A DNA stretch of 64,000 bases from Gaoshiqia sediminis (GTDB taxonomy: Bacteria; Bacteroidota; Bacteroidia; Bacteroidales; Prolixibacteraceae). A model generated the notes under the pieces. The model had not been told where the DNA came from, did no database searches, and saw nothing but the letters and a program-made list of their open reading frames with translations. The position numbers and the translations under genes were made by a program. This document shows, piece after piece, positions 34,011 through 44,606 of this stretch (position 1 is its first letter; the number at the start of each line of letters is the position of its first letter). The DNA is taken from contig NZ_JAPAAF010000004.1 of the NCBI RefSeq assembly GCF_025907915.1, forward strand, positions 181,699 through 245,698, in the 5' to 3' direction.

Positions 34011-35003
34011 ATGGACGAGCAAAGAAAATTGGGTGAGCAACTGATCGATCATTTCGATGCAACAGATGGTGGGACAGGTAAACTTAGTCCGGAATTAGAC
34101 ACATGGATACAATCTTCGCCCGAGAACAAAAAAACATTTCGGGATATGCTCCGCATTTGGCGGGGAGCAAATTACCTGGCCAAATCACGTGAGTTTGACA
34201 CACAAAGCGCCTGGCAAGACGTTGATCGGCAAATCAGTGGGCGGCAACGAAAAAAGCAACAGGTTTACAGCTTGGTTTTTGCCCTTTCAGGTATGGCTGC
34301 CACCTTGTTGATTGTTATCGGGCTCCAGTTTTATTTTTCAATTTTTTCCGGCAATCCGGTTTCATTAGCTGCTTCCACTGCTTACGGAAGTCGTACCGAA
34401 ATTACCCTGCCCGACGGGACAGCCGTTCATATGAATGCGGGTTCATCTATTTCCTATCAACGAAACGCTTCGAACCGACAGCGGCAGGTCTTGTTCTCGG
34501 GTGAAGGCTTTTTTGACGTGGCCAAAAGCAATCAGCCATTTGTGATTACCACTGGCGATGGCATGAAATTAAAAGTACTGGGAACAAAATTTAACCTGCA
34601 AGCCTACCCGGGTGACGCCATTAACCAAACCGCATTGATAGAAGGGAAAGTTGAATTGCAGGTTGAAGGTGGTCATACGCTCACGCTGTTGCCAGGCCAA
34701 ACAGCCAGCTTCGAAAAAAATGGGAAAACGCTAAACCTGGTTCAGAGCGAAATGGCACAAGTGCTGAGTTGGATGGAAAATAAACTGTACATGGACAATA
34801 TGCCTCTGGGTGAAGTCTGCAAAAGGCTGGAACGCTGGTACGATGTCCGGATCGAAATCCAGGATAAAATGCTTTCCGGTTCAATACACTACAGTGGCGT
34901 ACTGAATGAAGAAACCATTATCGATGTGCTGGATGCGCTTTGTGCATTGAGCGAAATCCAATACACGATGAAAGGAAAAAACATTATTATCACTAAAAAA
35001 TAA
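34011..35003 (+). CDS. FecR-type anti-sigma factor (with DUF4974-like C-terminus)
   Basis: A 330-residue protein. The N-terminal ~85 residues are cytoplasmic (sigma-binding), followed by one membrane helix (~90-112; MAATLLIVIGLQFYFSIF). The FecR periplasmic domain shows SLAASTAYGSRTEITLPDGT, VLFSGEGFFDVAKSNQPFVI and VLGTKFNLQAYPGD. The C-terminal part (MPLGEVCKRLERWYDVRIEI; IIDVLDALCALSEIQYTM) is the DUF4974/secretin-like domain that contacts the STN domain of SusC. It lies between its cognate sigma and SusC genes. All expected elements are intact. Confidence 0.95.
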   Translation: MDEQRKLGEQLIDHFDATDGGTGKLSPELDTWIQSSPENKKTFRDMLRIWRGANYLAKSREFDTQSAWQDVDRQISGRQRKKQQVYSLVFALSGMAATLLIVIGLQFYFSIFSGNPVSLAASTAYGSRTEITLPDGTAVHMNAGSSISYQRNASNRQRQVLFSGEGFFDVAKSNQPFVITTGDGMKLKVLGTKFNLQAYPGDAINQTALIEGKVELQVEGGHTLTLLPGQTASFEKNGKTLNLVQSEMAQVLSWMENKLYMDNMPLGEVCKRLERWYDVRIEIQDKMLSGSIHYSGVLNEETIIDVLDALCALSEIQYTMKGKNIIITKK

Positions 35004-35117
35004 TTGCCTATGAGTAACTGAAAAAACGGGAAATGTTCCCGCATTCCCCGTTTTGCAATCTTCCAACCTAATGCGCTAACATTAGCTTGATTTATTAACT
35101 AATTACACAACAAACTT

Positions 35118-38100
35118 ATGAAAAAAAATTATGAATCCGGGAGAGGTATATGCCTTATTCCACAAAAGCTTTGGCGAATTATGAAGCTGACCGTTTTTTT
35201 CCTGATTGTTTTTGCCGTACATGTTTCGGCAACAGTCTATTCTCAAAACACACGCTTGTCGCTATCCATGCAGAATAGCACCATAAAGGATGTTTTGCAC
35301 CAAATCGAATTGCAAAGTGAGTATCGATTTATCTATACAAACGAAACTATCAACCTGGACCGGAAAGTTGATTTGCAAATTCAGAATAAGCAGGTGGAGA
35401 TGGTTTTGGATGAATTGTTTAAAAATGAAGGCATCAAATACCGGATTACCGACAACAATCTGATTATCATCAATCCGTTGAACCGGGAAGAACAGGCTGA
35501 GTTTAGGCGCCAAGCCTTGATGCAACAGGAAATCTCGGTTAAAGGACAAGTGACTGATGGGATCGGACAACCGCTTCCGGGAGTTACAGTGGTATTAAAA
35601 GGCGAAACTATCGGGACAATTACTGATGTAAACGGGAATTATTTTCTGGATAAAGTTCCCGGTAATGCAGTACTGGTTTTCTCTTTTGTTGGTATGAAAT
35701 CTCAGGAAGTTGAAGTTATGGGACGGCAGGAAATCAGCCTTACACTTGAGGAGGAAACCATTGGTCTGGAAGAAGTCGTGGCCATTGGTTATGGCGTTCA
35801 GCGAAAAAGCGATCTCACCGGCGCCATCTCGCAGGTAAAAGCCACCGACATGGAAAACCGCACCATTACCCGGCCCGAACAGGCATTGCAGGGAAAAACA
35901 GCCGGGGTGCAAATTATTCAAACCTCGGGCGCGCCCGGGGCAAGCGCTACCGTGCGCATTCGTGGATATAGTACCAATGCTTCATCCGATCCGCTTTATG
36001 TGGTTGACGGGCTGCGTACAACAGACATAGGTTCCATCGACCCAAATAATATCGAGTCTATGGAGGTATTAAAAGATGCTGCTTCGGCTGCCATTTACGG
36101 TGCACAGGCTGGCAACGGGGTGGTGCTGATTACCACAAAGAAAGGTAAAAAAGGGGCAGGCAAAATTTCGTATGACTTTCAATATGTATCCAACCAACTC
36201 AACCGCATACCGGAGGTGATGAATGCCAGTGAGTACATTAATTATATGACAGAAGGTAACCACATTACACCCGGGGAAATCAACTCGGTTTGGGATGAGA
36301 CAACGGATACGGATTGGGTAGATGTTGCTTTCGAAAATTCGCTGATGCAAAAACATAACCTGAGTTTTCAGGGTGGAAATGAGCGTGGCTCGTACAACCT
36401 GTCGCTTTCTTACCTCGACCAAAACGGTATTGTGCGTGGTGATAAAGATGTGTATTCGCGCATGACAGCCATGATTAACGGTGAGTACAACATCAACAAT
36501 TGGTTAAAAGTGGGGACAACCAATGTGGTTGAACGCTGGAAAAGTAAATCGGTTTCCGAAAACTCTGAGTACGGTAGTTTGCTGGCTGCGGTATTGACCA
36601 TGGACCCGCTTACACCAGCCTATTTTTCGGAAAATGATTTGCCGGATTATATGCAAAGCTACCTGAACTCGGGGAAAGTGCTTCTGCAAGATGAAACAGG
36701 CCGATACTACGGATTGTCCGAAATTTACAAGGCAGAGCAGGTACATCCGTTGCTCATGCGCGACCGCACGGATGCTGAATATCAGGGAGCTAATGTAATC
36801 GGAACCATTTATGCCGATTTTAAACCGTTCAAAAATTTCACAGTTACGTCTAAGTTGGGGTATCGTGGTTCATTCTTTGGCAGTTATAATTTCGATTACA
36901 TCTATTATGCAAATGATGTAAATAAAAGTGATAACATCGGCGTAGGGCGTACCAACTCCAATAGTATTTATTATCAATGGGAAAATTTTGCCAATTATAT
37001 GTATGATAAGGGTGATCATCACCTGACCGCCATGTTGGGGGTATCATATTCCGAGCCCTATTCAACTACCGTTACAGCCAGCGGAAATGCGATTACGAAA
37101 GATGATCCAATGTTCCGCGACCTGGATTATCTTTCGCCAACTGCCGCCAAGAGTATTTCCGGTGGATATTCCGACACGGGGCGCCAGTTCTCTTATTTTG
37201 GCCGTTTGAGTTACAATTTTGCCGATAAGTATCTTATTCAGGCTTCGCTACGGCGCGATGCCAGTGATTTGTCTATCCTTCCGGCCGAAAATCGTTGGGG
37301 AACTTTTCCGGCTGTTTCAACTGGCTATGTTATTTCAAACGAAGACTTTTTCCCAAAATCAACCCCGGTAAGTTTCATGAAGTTACGGGCCAGCTGGGGG
37401 CAAAATGGCAGTATTGGCCCGTTGGGCGGTTTTCGCTACAGGGCTTCAATCGGATCTGGTGGTAGCTATCCCTATTCCGATGAGATTGCCTACCAGGTAG
37501 CATCTTATCCCAGCACCCTGAGCAATCCCGAGTTGAAATGGGAAACGTCGGAGCAGCTCGACCTTGGTTTTGACTTGCGCGCATTCAACGACAGGTTAAC
37601 CTTCTCATTCGACTATTTCGACAAAAAAACAAAAGATTTGCTGGTGGACACAACGCCGCCTTTTGAAACCGGTGTGAGCTCGGTTACTGTAAATGCAGGG
37701 AATGTGTCGAACAAAGGCCTTGAGTTTGAGTTAGGCTGGAGCGAACGGATCAACAATTTCAGTTACAGCATCCGGGGCAACCTGGCCACCCTAAAAAATA
37801 AAGTAACCTATCTCGATCCAACGATTTCACGCATTAATGGTGCCTCGTTCCACACGCAATCCGGCATTACTGTGTTTGAGCAGGGGTTTCCGGTCTGGTA
37901 TATGCGGGGTTTCGAACTGGCAGATATTGATGATGCTTCAGGCGATCCGGTTTTTGTGGATCAATTAACTGTAGATACCGATAGCGACGGTAAACCTGAT
38001 ACAGCCGACGGAAGCATTACTGACGATGACAAAGTGATGCTGGGAAGCGGGATCCCCGATTTTACTTATGGGATTACCATTAGCGCCAGCTACAAAGGTT

Positions 38101-38540
38101 TTGACCTGGTTTTATTTGGAACCGGATCGGAAGGGAACGATATTTATAATGCCCTCACTCGTATTGACCGCCCGCGTGGAAATAAGTTGAAAATCTTTTA
38201 CGACGATCGTTGGACAACCTCCAATACCGATGCCTCCAAGCCAAGGCCAAACGCTAATGGCGAAGATAAATACTGGATTAGCAGCGATGCTGTAATGGAT
38301 GGTTCATTTTTCAAGGTAAAACAAATTCAACTGGGTTATACCTTGCCGAAGCATCTGAGCAAGAAATTGTATATGAGTAGTCTGAGGATTTATACTTCGT
38401 TGGATGATTGGTTTGTATTCACCAATTATCCGGGATTTGACCCTGAAGCATCGGCTGGCTCTACCTCATCGCTGGGTGTCGATAAAGGATCCTATCCCAA
38501 TTCCAAGAAGGTCGTGTTTGGTGTTAATGTAACCTTTTAA
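35118..38540 (+). CDS. SusC/RagA-type TonB-dependent transporter with STN signalling domain
   Basis: A 1140-residue outer-membrane transporter. The N-terminal hydrophobic segment (KLTVFFLIVFAVHVSATVYS) is a signal sequence. The STN domain follows (SLSMQNSTIKDVLHQIELQS; VEMVLDELFKNEGIKYRITD), then a carboxypeptidase-D regulatory-like domain (VKGQVTDGIGQPLPGVTVVL), the TonB plug (VVAIGYGVQRKSDLTGAISQ; YVVDGLRTTDIGSIDPNNIE; EVLKDAASAAIYGAQAGNGV), and a beta-barrel ending in KKVVFGVNVTF. It imports bound glycan or glycoside in a TonB-dependent way, and through STN-FecR signals to the sigma factor. SusD follows after 12 bases. The substrate is not predictable from sequence. Confidence 0.96.
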   Translation: MKKNYESGRGICLIPQKLWRIMKLTVFFLIVFAVHVSATVYSQNTRLSLSMQNSTIKDVLHQIELQSEYRFIYTNETINLDRKVDLQIQNKQVEMVLDELFKNEGIKYRITDNNLIIINPLNREEQAEFRRQALMQQEISVKGQVTDGIGQPLPGVTVVLKGETIGTITDVNGNYFLDKVPGNAVLVFSFVGMKSQEVEVMGRQEISLTLEEETIGLEEVVAIGYGVQRKSDLTGAISQVKATDMENRTITRPEQALQGKTAGVQIIQTSGAPGASATVRIRGYSTNASSDPLYVVDGLRTTDIGSIDPNNIESMEVLKDAASAAIYGAQAGNGVVLITTKKGKKGAGKISYDFQYVSNQLNRIPEVMNASEYINYMTEGNHITPGEINSVWDETTDTDWVDVAFENSLMQKHNLSFQGGNERGSYNLSLSYLDQNGIVRGDKDVYSRMTAMINGEYNINNWLKVGTTNVVERWKSKSVSENSEYGSLLAAVLTMDPLTPAYFSENDLPDYMQSYLNSGKVLLQDETGRYYGLSEIYKAEQVHPLLMRDRTDAEYQGANVIGTIYADFKPFKNFTVTSKLGYRGSFFGSYNFDYIYYANDVNKSDNIGVGRTNSNSIYYQWENFANYMYDKGDHHLTAMLGVSYSEPYSTTVTASGNAITKDDPMFRDLDYLSPTAAKSISGGYSDTGRQFSYFGRLSYNFADKYLIQASLRRDASDLSILPAENRWGTFPAVSTGYVISNEDFFPKSTPVSFMKLRASWGQNGSIGPLGGFRYRASIGSGGSYPYSDEIAYQVASYPSTLSNPELKWETSEQLDLGFDLRAFNDRLTFSFDYFDKKTKDLLVDTTPPFETGVSSVTVNAGNVSNKGLEFELGWSERINNFSYSIRGNLATLKNKVTYLDPTISRINGASFHTQSGITVFEQGFPVWYMRGFELADIDDASGDPVFVDQLTVDTDSDGKPDTADGSITDDDKVMLGSGIPDFTYGITISASYKGFDLVLFGTGSEGNDIYNALTRIDRPRGNKLKIFYDDRWTTSNTDASKPRPNANGEDKYWISSDAVMDGSFFKVKQIQLGYTLPKHLSKKLYMSSLRIYTSLDDWFVFTNYPGFDPEASAGSTSSLGVDKGSYPNSKKVVFGVNVTF

Positions 38541-38552
38541 AAATTGAAAATT

Positions 38553-40154
38553 ATGAGAACAAAATTAATATACCTGATCGCTATCTTATTCAGCATGGGC
38601 TTTTTTACTGCTTGTGAAAGCCTGTTGGATGATGTGGAACAGCAAGGGAGCACTTCGATTGAAAATTTTTATCAAACGGATATAGATGCGGAAGAAGCCA
38701 TTGCAGCTGTGTATCTTCAGTGGCGGAGCCAGGCGTATAACGATTTCTTCCTGAAAAATACACTTTCTGATGATATTTACTCAGGAGGTGGTGCACGGGG
38801 TGATAACTCTATTCTGGAGCAGCTGAGCGAATACCGGTTTTCCACTTCAAACTCAACCATGTCCGACTATTTTAGTGGACTTTATACCCTGATTTATAGA
38901 TCAAACCTGGTGATCAACAATTTTACGGATGATACGGAGGCAAAACGCCGGGCTATAGCCGAAGCGAAAGTGGCGCGCGGATGGGCTTATTTCAACCTGG
39001 TAACTTTATGGGGCCCGGTTCCTTTTGTAACCAGCCAACTTACGCCAAGCGAGTACCAACAGCCAAACGGAACAATAAGCGAAATTTGGGCGCAAATTGA
39101 AACCGATTTGTCAGAAGCTGCCGCATCCGGGGTGTTGCCCGAAAAAGCAAGTGCAGCTGACAAATCTGTCGGTGGCAGGCTGACCAAGCAGGCAGCCCTT
39201 TCATTTTTGGGCAAGGCACAGGTTTTTCAGGGAAAATACAGCGATGCAGCCACCACCTTAAAGTCAGTTATCAATTCCGGCAAATATGAATTGATTGACA
39301 ATTACGAAAATGTGCTCCGAAAAGTGGAAGATTTCGGCCCGGAAAACATTTTCGAAGTTAACTCGATAAACGATGGCGAAAATGCTTTTAACCAGGGAAC
39401 AACTATTTTGGGCAATATGTACGGTTGGCGAAGCGACCGGCTCGACCTGAACGGATACTGGTTTGGGGCGCACGATTTGTATCCCGGAGGCTGGGGGTTT
39501 GCTAATCCCAGGGGAAATTTGTACGATGCTTTTGTTGAAATGGAAGGGACTGATGGTTACCGGCTGAATGCTACCATGAAATCCTATCACCAAGTAATGA
39601 ATATCGGCGCTCCGGCAGCCCCGGTTACGGTGAATGCCGGTACCAGCCTTTATGGACACGAAGGTTATTTCAACTGGAAATGGCGATTCCTGGGATCCGA
39701 AGTTATTCCCAATTCGTGGGGGTTGGCTACCGATAATAACTACCGGATTATGCGTTATGCCGAAGTGCTTCTGCTGGCGGCGGAGGCCTGCCTGCTATCC
39801 GGCGACGACGATGGTGCCCTCAACTACATCAACCAAATTCGTACCCGGGCACAGTTACCTAACTTATCTGCTGTTACGTTGGACGACATTAAAAAGGAAA
39901 AACGGCTGGAATTGTGTATCGAGCAAATCAGATATCAGGATTTGGTGCGTTGGGGAGACGCCGTCACTGCCTTGGCAGAGCAGGGAAAGCAAGTTCCCGT
40001 TTTCTCAGGCTTGAACGAAGACGGAACGCACAATGTCAGCTTTCCCTATACAAATCCGGTTTATGGCTTTAAAGCAGGAAAACATGAGTTGCTGCCTTTC
40101 CCGGAGCATGAAATGAATGTGAATGATAATCTGGTTCAAAATCCAGGTTGGTAG
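38553..40154 (+). CDS. SusD/RagB-type glycan-binding lipoprotein
   Basis: A 533-residue surface lipoprotein. A lipobox with Cys21 (SMGFFTAC) follows a short hydrophobic signal. The SusD fold is shown by YLQWRSQAYNDFFLKNTLSD, AEAKVARGWAYFNLVTLWGP, NYRIMRYAEVLLLAAEACLL and the C-terminal INQIRTRAQLPNLS and LLPFPEHEMNVNDNLVQNPG. It caps the SusC barrel and binds the substrate. It starts 12 bases after SusC; an earlier in-frame TTG at 38544 is less likely. The partner SusC and this gene define the locus as PUL-like. Confidence 0.95.
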   Translation: MRTKLIYLIAILFSMGFFTACESLLDDVEQQGSTSIENFYQTDIDAEEAIAAVYLQWRSQAYNDFFLKNTLSDDIYSGGGARGDNSILEQLSEYRFSTSNSTMSDYFSGLYTLIYRSNLVINNFTDDTEAKRRAIAEAKVARGWAYFNLVTLWGPVPFVTSQLTPSEYQQPNGTISEIWAQIETDLSEAAASGVLPEKASAADKSVGGRLTKQAALSFLGKAQVFQGKYSDAATTLKSVINSGKYELIDNYENVLRKVEDFGPENIFEVNSINDGENAFNQGTTILGNMYGWRSDRLDLNGYWFGAHDLYPGGWGFANPRGNLYDAFVEMEGTDGYRLNATMKSYHQVMNIGAPAAPVTVNAGTSLYGHEGYFNWKWRFLGSEVIPNSWGLATDNNYRIMRYAEVLLLAAEACLLSGDDDGALNYINQIRTRAQLPNLSAVTLDDIKKEKRLELCIEQIRYQDLVRWGDAVTALAEQGKQVPVFSGLNEDGTHNVSFPYTNPVYGFKAGKHELLPFPEHEMNVNDNLVQNPGW

Positions 40155-40246
40155 TATCTTAATAATGAAAAGGCTGTTCCGGATATTTTCAGAAAAGAAG
40201 AATACTGAATTAGTATCCGGATCAGCTTTCACAAAACTGGAAAAAT

Positions 40247-41248
40247 ATGAAAATGGATAAAATTAAAAGCACCCTCTTTTTATTTTGCATAGCCTGTGGA
40301 CTAAACGCTTATTCACAATCGTCAGCGCCTGCCAAACCTTTGCCGATCATTGATGTACATGTGCATACCATGAAAGTAAATCCGGCCTGGTCGTCGCCGA
40401 TGTGTCCCTGGTTTTTGAGTGATATGCCGGGAGCCGATCCGAACGAACCTGCGCCGTTTTTCATGAACCTGGATTGTTCCGATCCGCTTCAACCAGCCAG
40501 GAGTGATGAGGAAATGCAGGCGGCGGTTTTGGAAACCATGGAGCGGTTGAATATGACTATCGTTGCTTTTAGCGATGCTGAAATTCTTCATCGATGGTAC
40601 AATGCAGCGCCCAAAGGGCGGATCATTCCCGGAATTGGGATCAGCAACGCGAATGAAATGTCGGTTGAAGCTTTTCGGGATTCTTTGTCAAATGGTTTTT
40701 ATAAAGTAATGGGGGAGTGTGCCCCCCAGTATCAGGGTATTTCGCCAAGCGATCTTTCTTTGGACGAATATTTTGGTATTGCAGAAGAGTTAGGCATTCC
40801 TGTTGGTATCCATTTGGGTACTGGTGGAAACGGGATGGCAAACCTGACCCAGCCAAAATATCGTGCATCGCTCGGTAATCCCTTTATTCTGGAAGACTTG
40901 CTGGCCCGTCACCCCAACCTAAAGGTTTGGATTATGCACGCCGGTTACCCGATGATTGATGAACTGATAGCCCTGATGGGAGCCAATGCGTATGTGTATT
41001 GCGATATTTCCGGCTTCATCTGGAGCTATCCGCTCGATGAAATTCATGCCTACATTAAACGGATCGTGCAGGCAGGTTTCGGAAAACGAATTATGTATGG
41101 CACTGATTTTATGATGTGGCCAAAACTGTTTGAAACTTCAATTGGCGTTATCGAAAATGCACAATACTTATCTTTCAACCAGAAACGGGACATCCTTTTC
41201 AATAATGCGGTCCGATTTTTCCGTCTGGATGAAGATCAGTTTAAGTGA
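40247..41248 (+). CDS. Exported amidohydrolase-family (PF04909-like) protein
   Basis: A 333-residue metal-dependent hydrolase with a cleavable signal peptide (STLFLFCIACGLNAYSQ). Likely metal ligands are HxH in IIDVHVHT (~36-41), His in GIHLGTGGNG, His in KVWIMHAGYPM and Asp in MYGTDFMMWP. This branch (the ACMS-decarboxylase/2-pyrone-4,6-dicarboxylate hydrolase-like group) handles ring or decarboxylation chemistry and lactones rather than glycans. Its presence in a SusCD locus suggests an aromatic or lactone part of the substrate; that is inference. It follows susD by 92 bases and precedes a CE1 esterase gene. Confidence 0.82.
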   Translation: MKMDKIKSTLFLFCIACGLNAYSQSSAPAKPLPIIDVHVHTMKVNPAWSSPMCPWFLSDMPGADPNEPAPFFMNLDCSDPLQPARSDEEMQAAVLETMERLNMTIVAFSDAEILHRWYNAAPKGRIIPGIGISNANEMSVEAFRDSLSNGFYKVMGECAPQYQGISPSDLSLDEYFGIAEELGIPVGIHLGTGGNGMANLTQPKYRASLGNPFILEDLLARHPNLKVWIMHAGYPMIDELIALMGANAYVYCDISGFIWSYPLDEIHAYIKRIVQAGFGKRIMYGTDFMMWPKLFETSIGVIENAQYLSFNQKRDILFNNAVRFFRLDEDQFK

Positions 41249-41311
41249 TGCATGTTTTATTCAAGGTCAATTTTTATCGCTTGAATAATCGAATAGAAAA
41301 TAAATAAAAAA

Positions 41312-41319
41312 TAGATTTG
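41312..41319 (+). promoter_or_regulatory. Putative -7 box before the first CE1 esterase
   Basis: TAGATTTG fits TAnnTTTG, 65 bases before the ATG at 41385. No TTTG at the usual spacing upstream; the 5' leader would be about 60 bases. Confidence 0.35.
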
Positions 41320-41384
41320 TGTCGATTAAACACAATAAGATGTTTCAAGTCTAACACCTATTAATCTAACTAAAAACGAAAAGA

Positions 41385-42554
41385 ATGAAACGAATCTTCT
41401 CACTTACAATTTTAGTGATTCTGTTTTGCGCATCGGCATCTGCCCAACAAGCGCTTTGGGGTGGAGCGCAAATTACCTCGCCCGAAGTAAACTCGGATAA
41501 AACGGTAACCTTTCGCTTTCAGGCCCCTGATGCCAAAGAAGTAAAACTTACCGGCGATTGGATGCCCTCAGAAGGTTGGGTGCCCGGCTCCGAATTAATG
41601 ATAAAAGACGACAAGGGGGTGTGGTCTTTCACAACCAAGCCGCTTGAATCTGACCTTTATGGTTATGCTTTTCTGGTTGACGGTCTTCGCAGCACCGATC
41701 CAAACAATCCCTTTCTGATTCGCGATGTGGCATCAGTCACCAATGTGTTTATCGTTGGGGGCGGAAAAGGCGATTTGTATTCAGTAAATGATGTTCTACA
41801 CGGTTCGGTAATCCGCCGGTGGTACGACTCACCTAGCTTGAAAAAGCAACGCCGCATAACCATTTATACCCCTCCGGGTTACGAAAGCAGCACTGATAAT
41901 TACCCGGTACTGTACCTGTTACATGGTGCCGGCGGAGACGAAGAAGCCTGGATTAACCTGGGGCGCCTATCGCAAATCATGGATAACCTCATTGCCCAGG
42001 GAAAAGCAAAGCCAATGATTGTGGTGTTGCCCAACGGAAACGTTTCGCAATCGGCAGCGCCCGGCGAAGGCCTGAGGGGATTCTACAAACCACAGTTTAT
42101 GGTGCCCAACACCATGGACGGCAACTACGAGGCTTCGTTCCCCGACATCATGAAGTTTGTTGAAAGCAACTATCGCGTCAAGACAGACAACGCTAACCGG
42201 GCCATTGCCGGACTTTCCATGGGCGGATTCCATTCGCTGCACATCTCACGCTATTATCCCAACACATTCGATTATGTGGGCTTGTTCTCGGCGGCTATTT
42301 TGCCCAATCAGGATGTTTCTCACGAAGTGTACAACGATATTGACGGAAGCTTGGAAAAGCAAATGGAAAATGGCTACAAGCTTTACTGGATTGGCATGGG
42401 CAAAACCGACTTTCTCTATAAATCGGGCGAAGAATACCGCTCTAAACTCGATAATATGGGCATGAAATACAATTACGTGGAAACTGACGGTGGCCATACC
42501 TGGACCAACTGGCGCGTGTACCTTTCACAATTTGCACCAATGCTTTTTAAATAG
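41385..42554 (+). CDS. CE1-type esterase with N-terminal E-set domain
   Basis: A 389-residue exported protein (signal MKRIFSLTILVILFCASASA). Residues ~25-130 form an E-set/CBM48-like domain (VTFRFQAPDAKEVKLTGDWM). The rest is an alpha/beta hydrolase of the enterochelin-esterase/feruloyl-esterase group: YLLHGAGGDEEAWINLGRLS, nucleophile Ser278 in AGLSMGG, acid region GMGKTDFLY and His in DGGHTWTNWRVY. Such proteins in PULs cleave feruloyl or acetyl esters from plant glycans. The neighbouring gene set has a second CE1 esterase of similar fold, so they may act on different ester positions. Confidence 0.9.
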   Translation: MKRIFSLTILVILFCASASAQQALWGGAQITSPEVNSDKTVTFRFQAPDAKEVKLTGDWMPSEGWVPGSELMIKDDKGVWSFTTKPLESDLYGYAFLVDGLRSTDPNNPFLIRDVASVTNVFIVGGGKGDLYSVNDVLHGSVIRRWYDSPSLKKQRRITIYTPPGYESSTDNYPVLYLLHGAGGDEEAWINLGRLSQIMDNLIAQGKAKPMIVVLPNGNVSQSAAPGEGLRGFYKPQFMVPNTMDGNYEASFPDIMKFVESNYRVKTDNANRAIAGLSMGGFHSLHISRYYPNTFDYVGLFSAAILPNQDVSHEVYNDIDGSLEKQMENGYKLYWIGMGKTDFLYKSGEEYRSKLDNMGMKYNYVETDGGHTWTNWRVYLSQFAPMLFK

Positions 42555-42565
42555 AATGGATGGAT

Positions 42566-42660
42566 AAACCACAGAGTTTTCAGGAAATTAGAACAGAAGG
42601 GGAAGATCTTCACTTCTTTATTCTCCTCCTGATTTCTGCGAATCTCTGTGGTTTGTTTTT
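42566..42660 (+). terminator. Long imperfect hairpin after the first CE1 gene
   Basis: AAACCACAGAG (42566-42576) pairs exactly with CTCTGTGGTTT (42644-42654), followed by GTTTTTTCTC. Inner segments (AGGAAAT with ATTTCT, AGAAG with CTTCT) pair partly. The T-rich right side suggests a terminator, and the CACAGAG ends resemble common intergenic palindromes of this phylum. Confidence 0.5.
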
Positions 42661-42711
42661 TCTCTCAACTATGCCGGGCCAGATTGTTTTAACCGAATAA
42701 ATTACCTAACC

Positions 42712-43533
42712 ATGAAGCCGATCTTCTTAATCGCTCTTATGCTGGCATGTTTTGCCGGAATTTCCTCTTCCGGGCAGGAAGTTTTCAGAAACAATGAGCT
42801 TACGATCACCAAATTCGAAAAAAATATGTGGGTGATGGAAACCAGCGATCATACCACCATGTACCTGATAGAAGGGACACAAAAGGCCATGCTTATTGAC
42901 ACAGGGACCAAAACAGAGAAACTTGACTCCATTGTTAAACTGATCACTGCAAAGCCGCTTTGTGTTGTCGTTACCCACCTGCATCCTGATCATGCAGGCA
43001 ACGTCCGCTTTTTCGATGAAATCCATTATCATCCGGCCGATACCTTACTACTTGGACGAAAAGGGGTTTCGTATGGAGGAAAAGTCAATTTTGTTGCCGA
43101 TGGACAGAAAATTGATTTGGGCGAAACAGTATTGGAGGTTCGCTTAATGCCGGGCCATACTCCCGGTTCAATCGTTTTGCTCGATTGGAAAACAGGTAAC
43201 TGTTACTCGGGTGATGCATTTGGTTCGGGGCAGGTGTGGATGCAGTTACAGCCACATGTTTCTATGGCCACTTATGCCGAATCGTGCCGAAAAATGGAAG
43301 CTTTGATGGAAAATGGCATCTCCGGAATCTATTGCGGCCATTATCCTTATGTCAAAAAAGCATTTGACAAAGCATACATCACCGATATGCGGATACTTGC
43401 CGGGGAACTTTCAAAAGGAGTAGCCCCCGAGGCAAAACCTTACTCGGTAAAAGTGCCGATCGGCGCGCAAAACCCGATGATTACCACCAACGGAAGTGCA
43501 AGCATTGTCTTCGATCCGGAAAACATCAACTAA
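42712..43533 (+). CDS. Exported metallo-beta-lactamase-fold hydrolase
   Basis: A 273-residue protein with signal peptide (IFLIALMLACFAGISSSG). The metal-binding motif is VVVTHLHPDHAGNVRFF (~85-96), further ligands are RLMPGHTPGSIVLLD and YSGDAFGSGQVW, and IYCGHYPY supplies the last His. This fold hydrolyses esters, lactones, thioesters and beta-lactams. In this locus a lactonase or esterase acting on an aryl or sugar-lactone product is plausible but not shown. It follows a likely terminator, so it may be driven from its own promoter. Confidence 0.87.
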   Translation: MKPIFLIALMLACFAGISSSGQEVFRNNELTITKFEKNMWVMETSDHTTMYLIEGTQKAMLIDTGTKTEKLDSIVKLITAKPLCVVVTHLHPDHAGNVRFFDEIHYHPADTLLLGRKGVSYGGKVNFVADGQKIDLGETVLEVRLMPGHTPGSIVLLDWKTGNCYSGDAFGSGQVWMQLQPHVSMATYAESCRKMEALMENGISGIYCGHYPYVKKAFDKAYITDMRILAGELSKGVAPEAKPYSVKVPIGAQNPMITTNGSASIVFDPENIN

Positions 43534-43570
43534 ATGGTTTGATGGATAAAGAGTCCCGAAAAATGATTGA

Positions 43571-44515
<945 letters not shown>

Positions 44516-44606
44516 ATCGTTCATCATGAACAGAATTATGGTTCTCTTTTCCACATTAGAAATATTGATCTTTGATATAACAGTATGAACACATTAAACT
44601 AAAAAA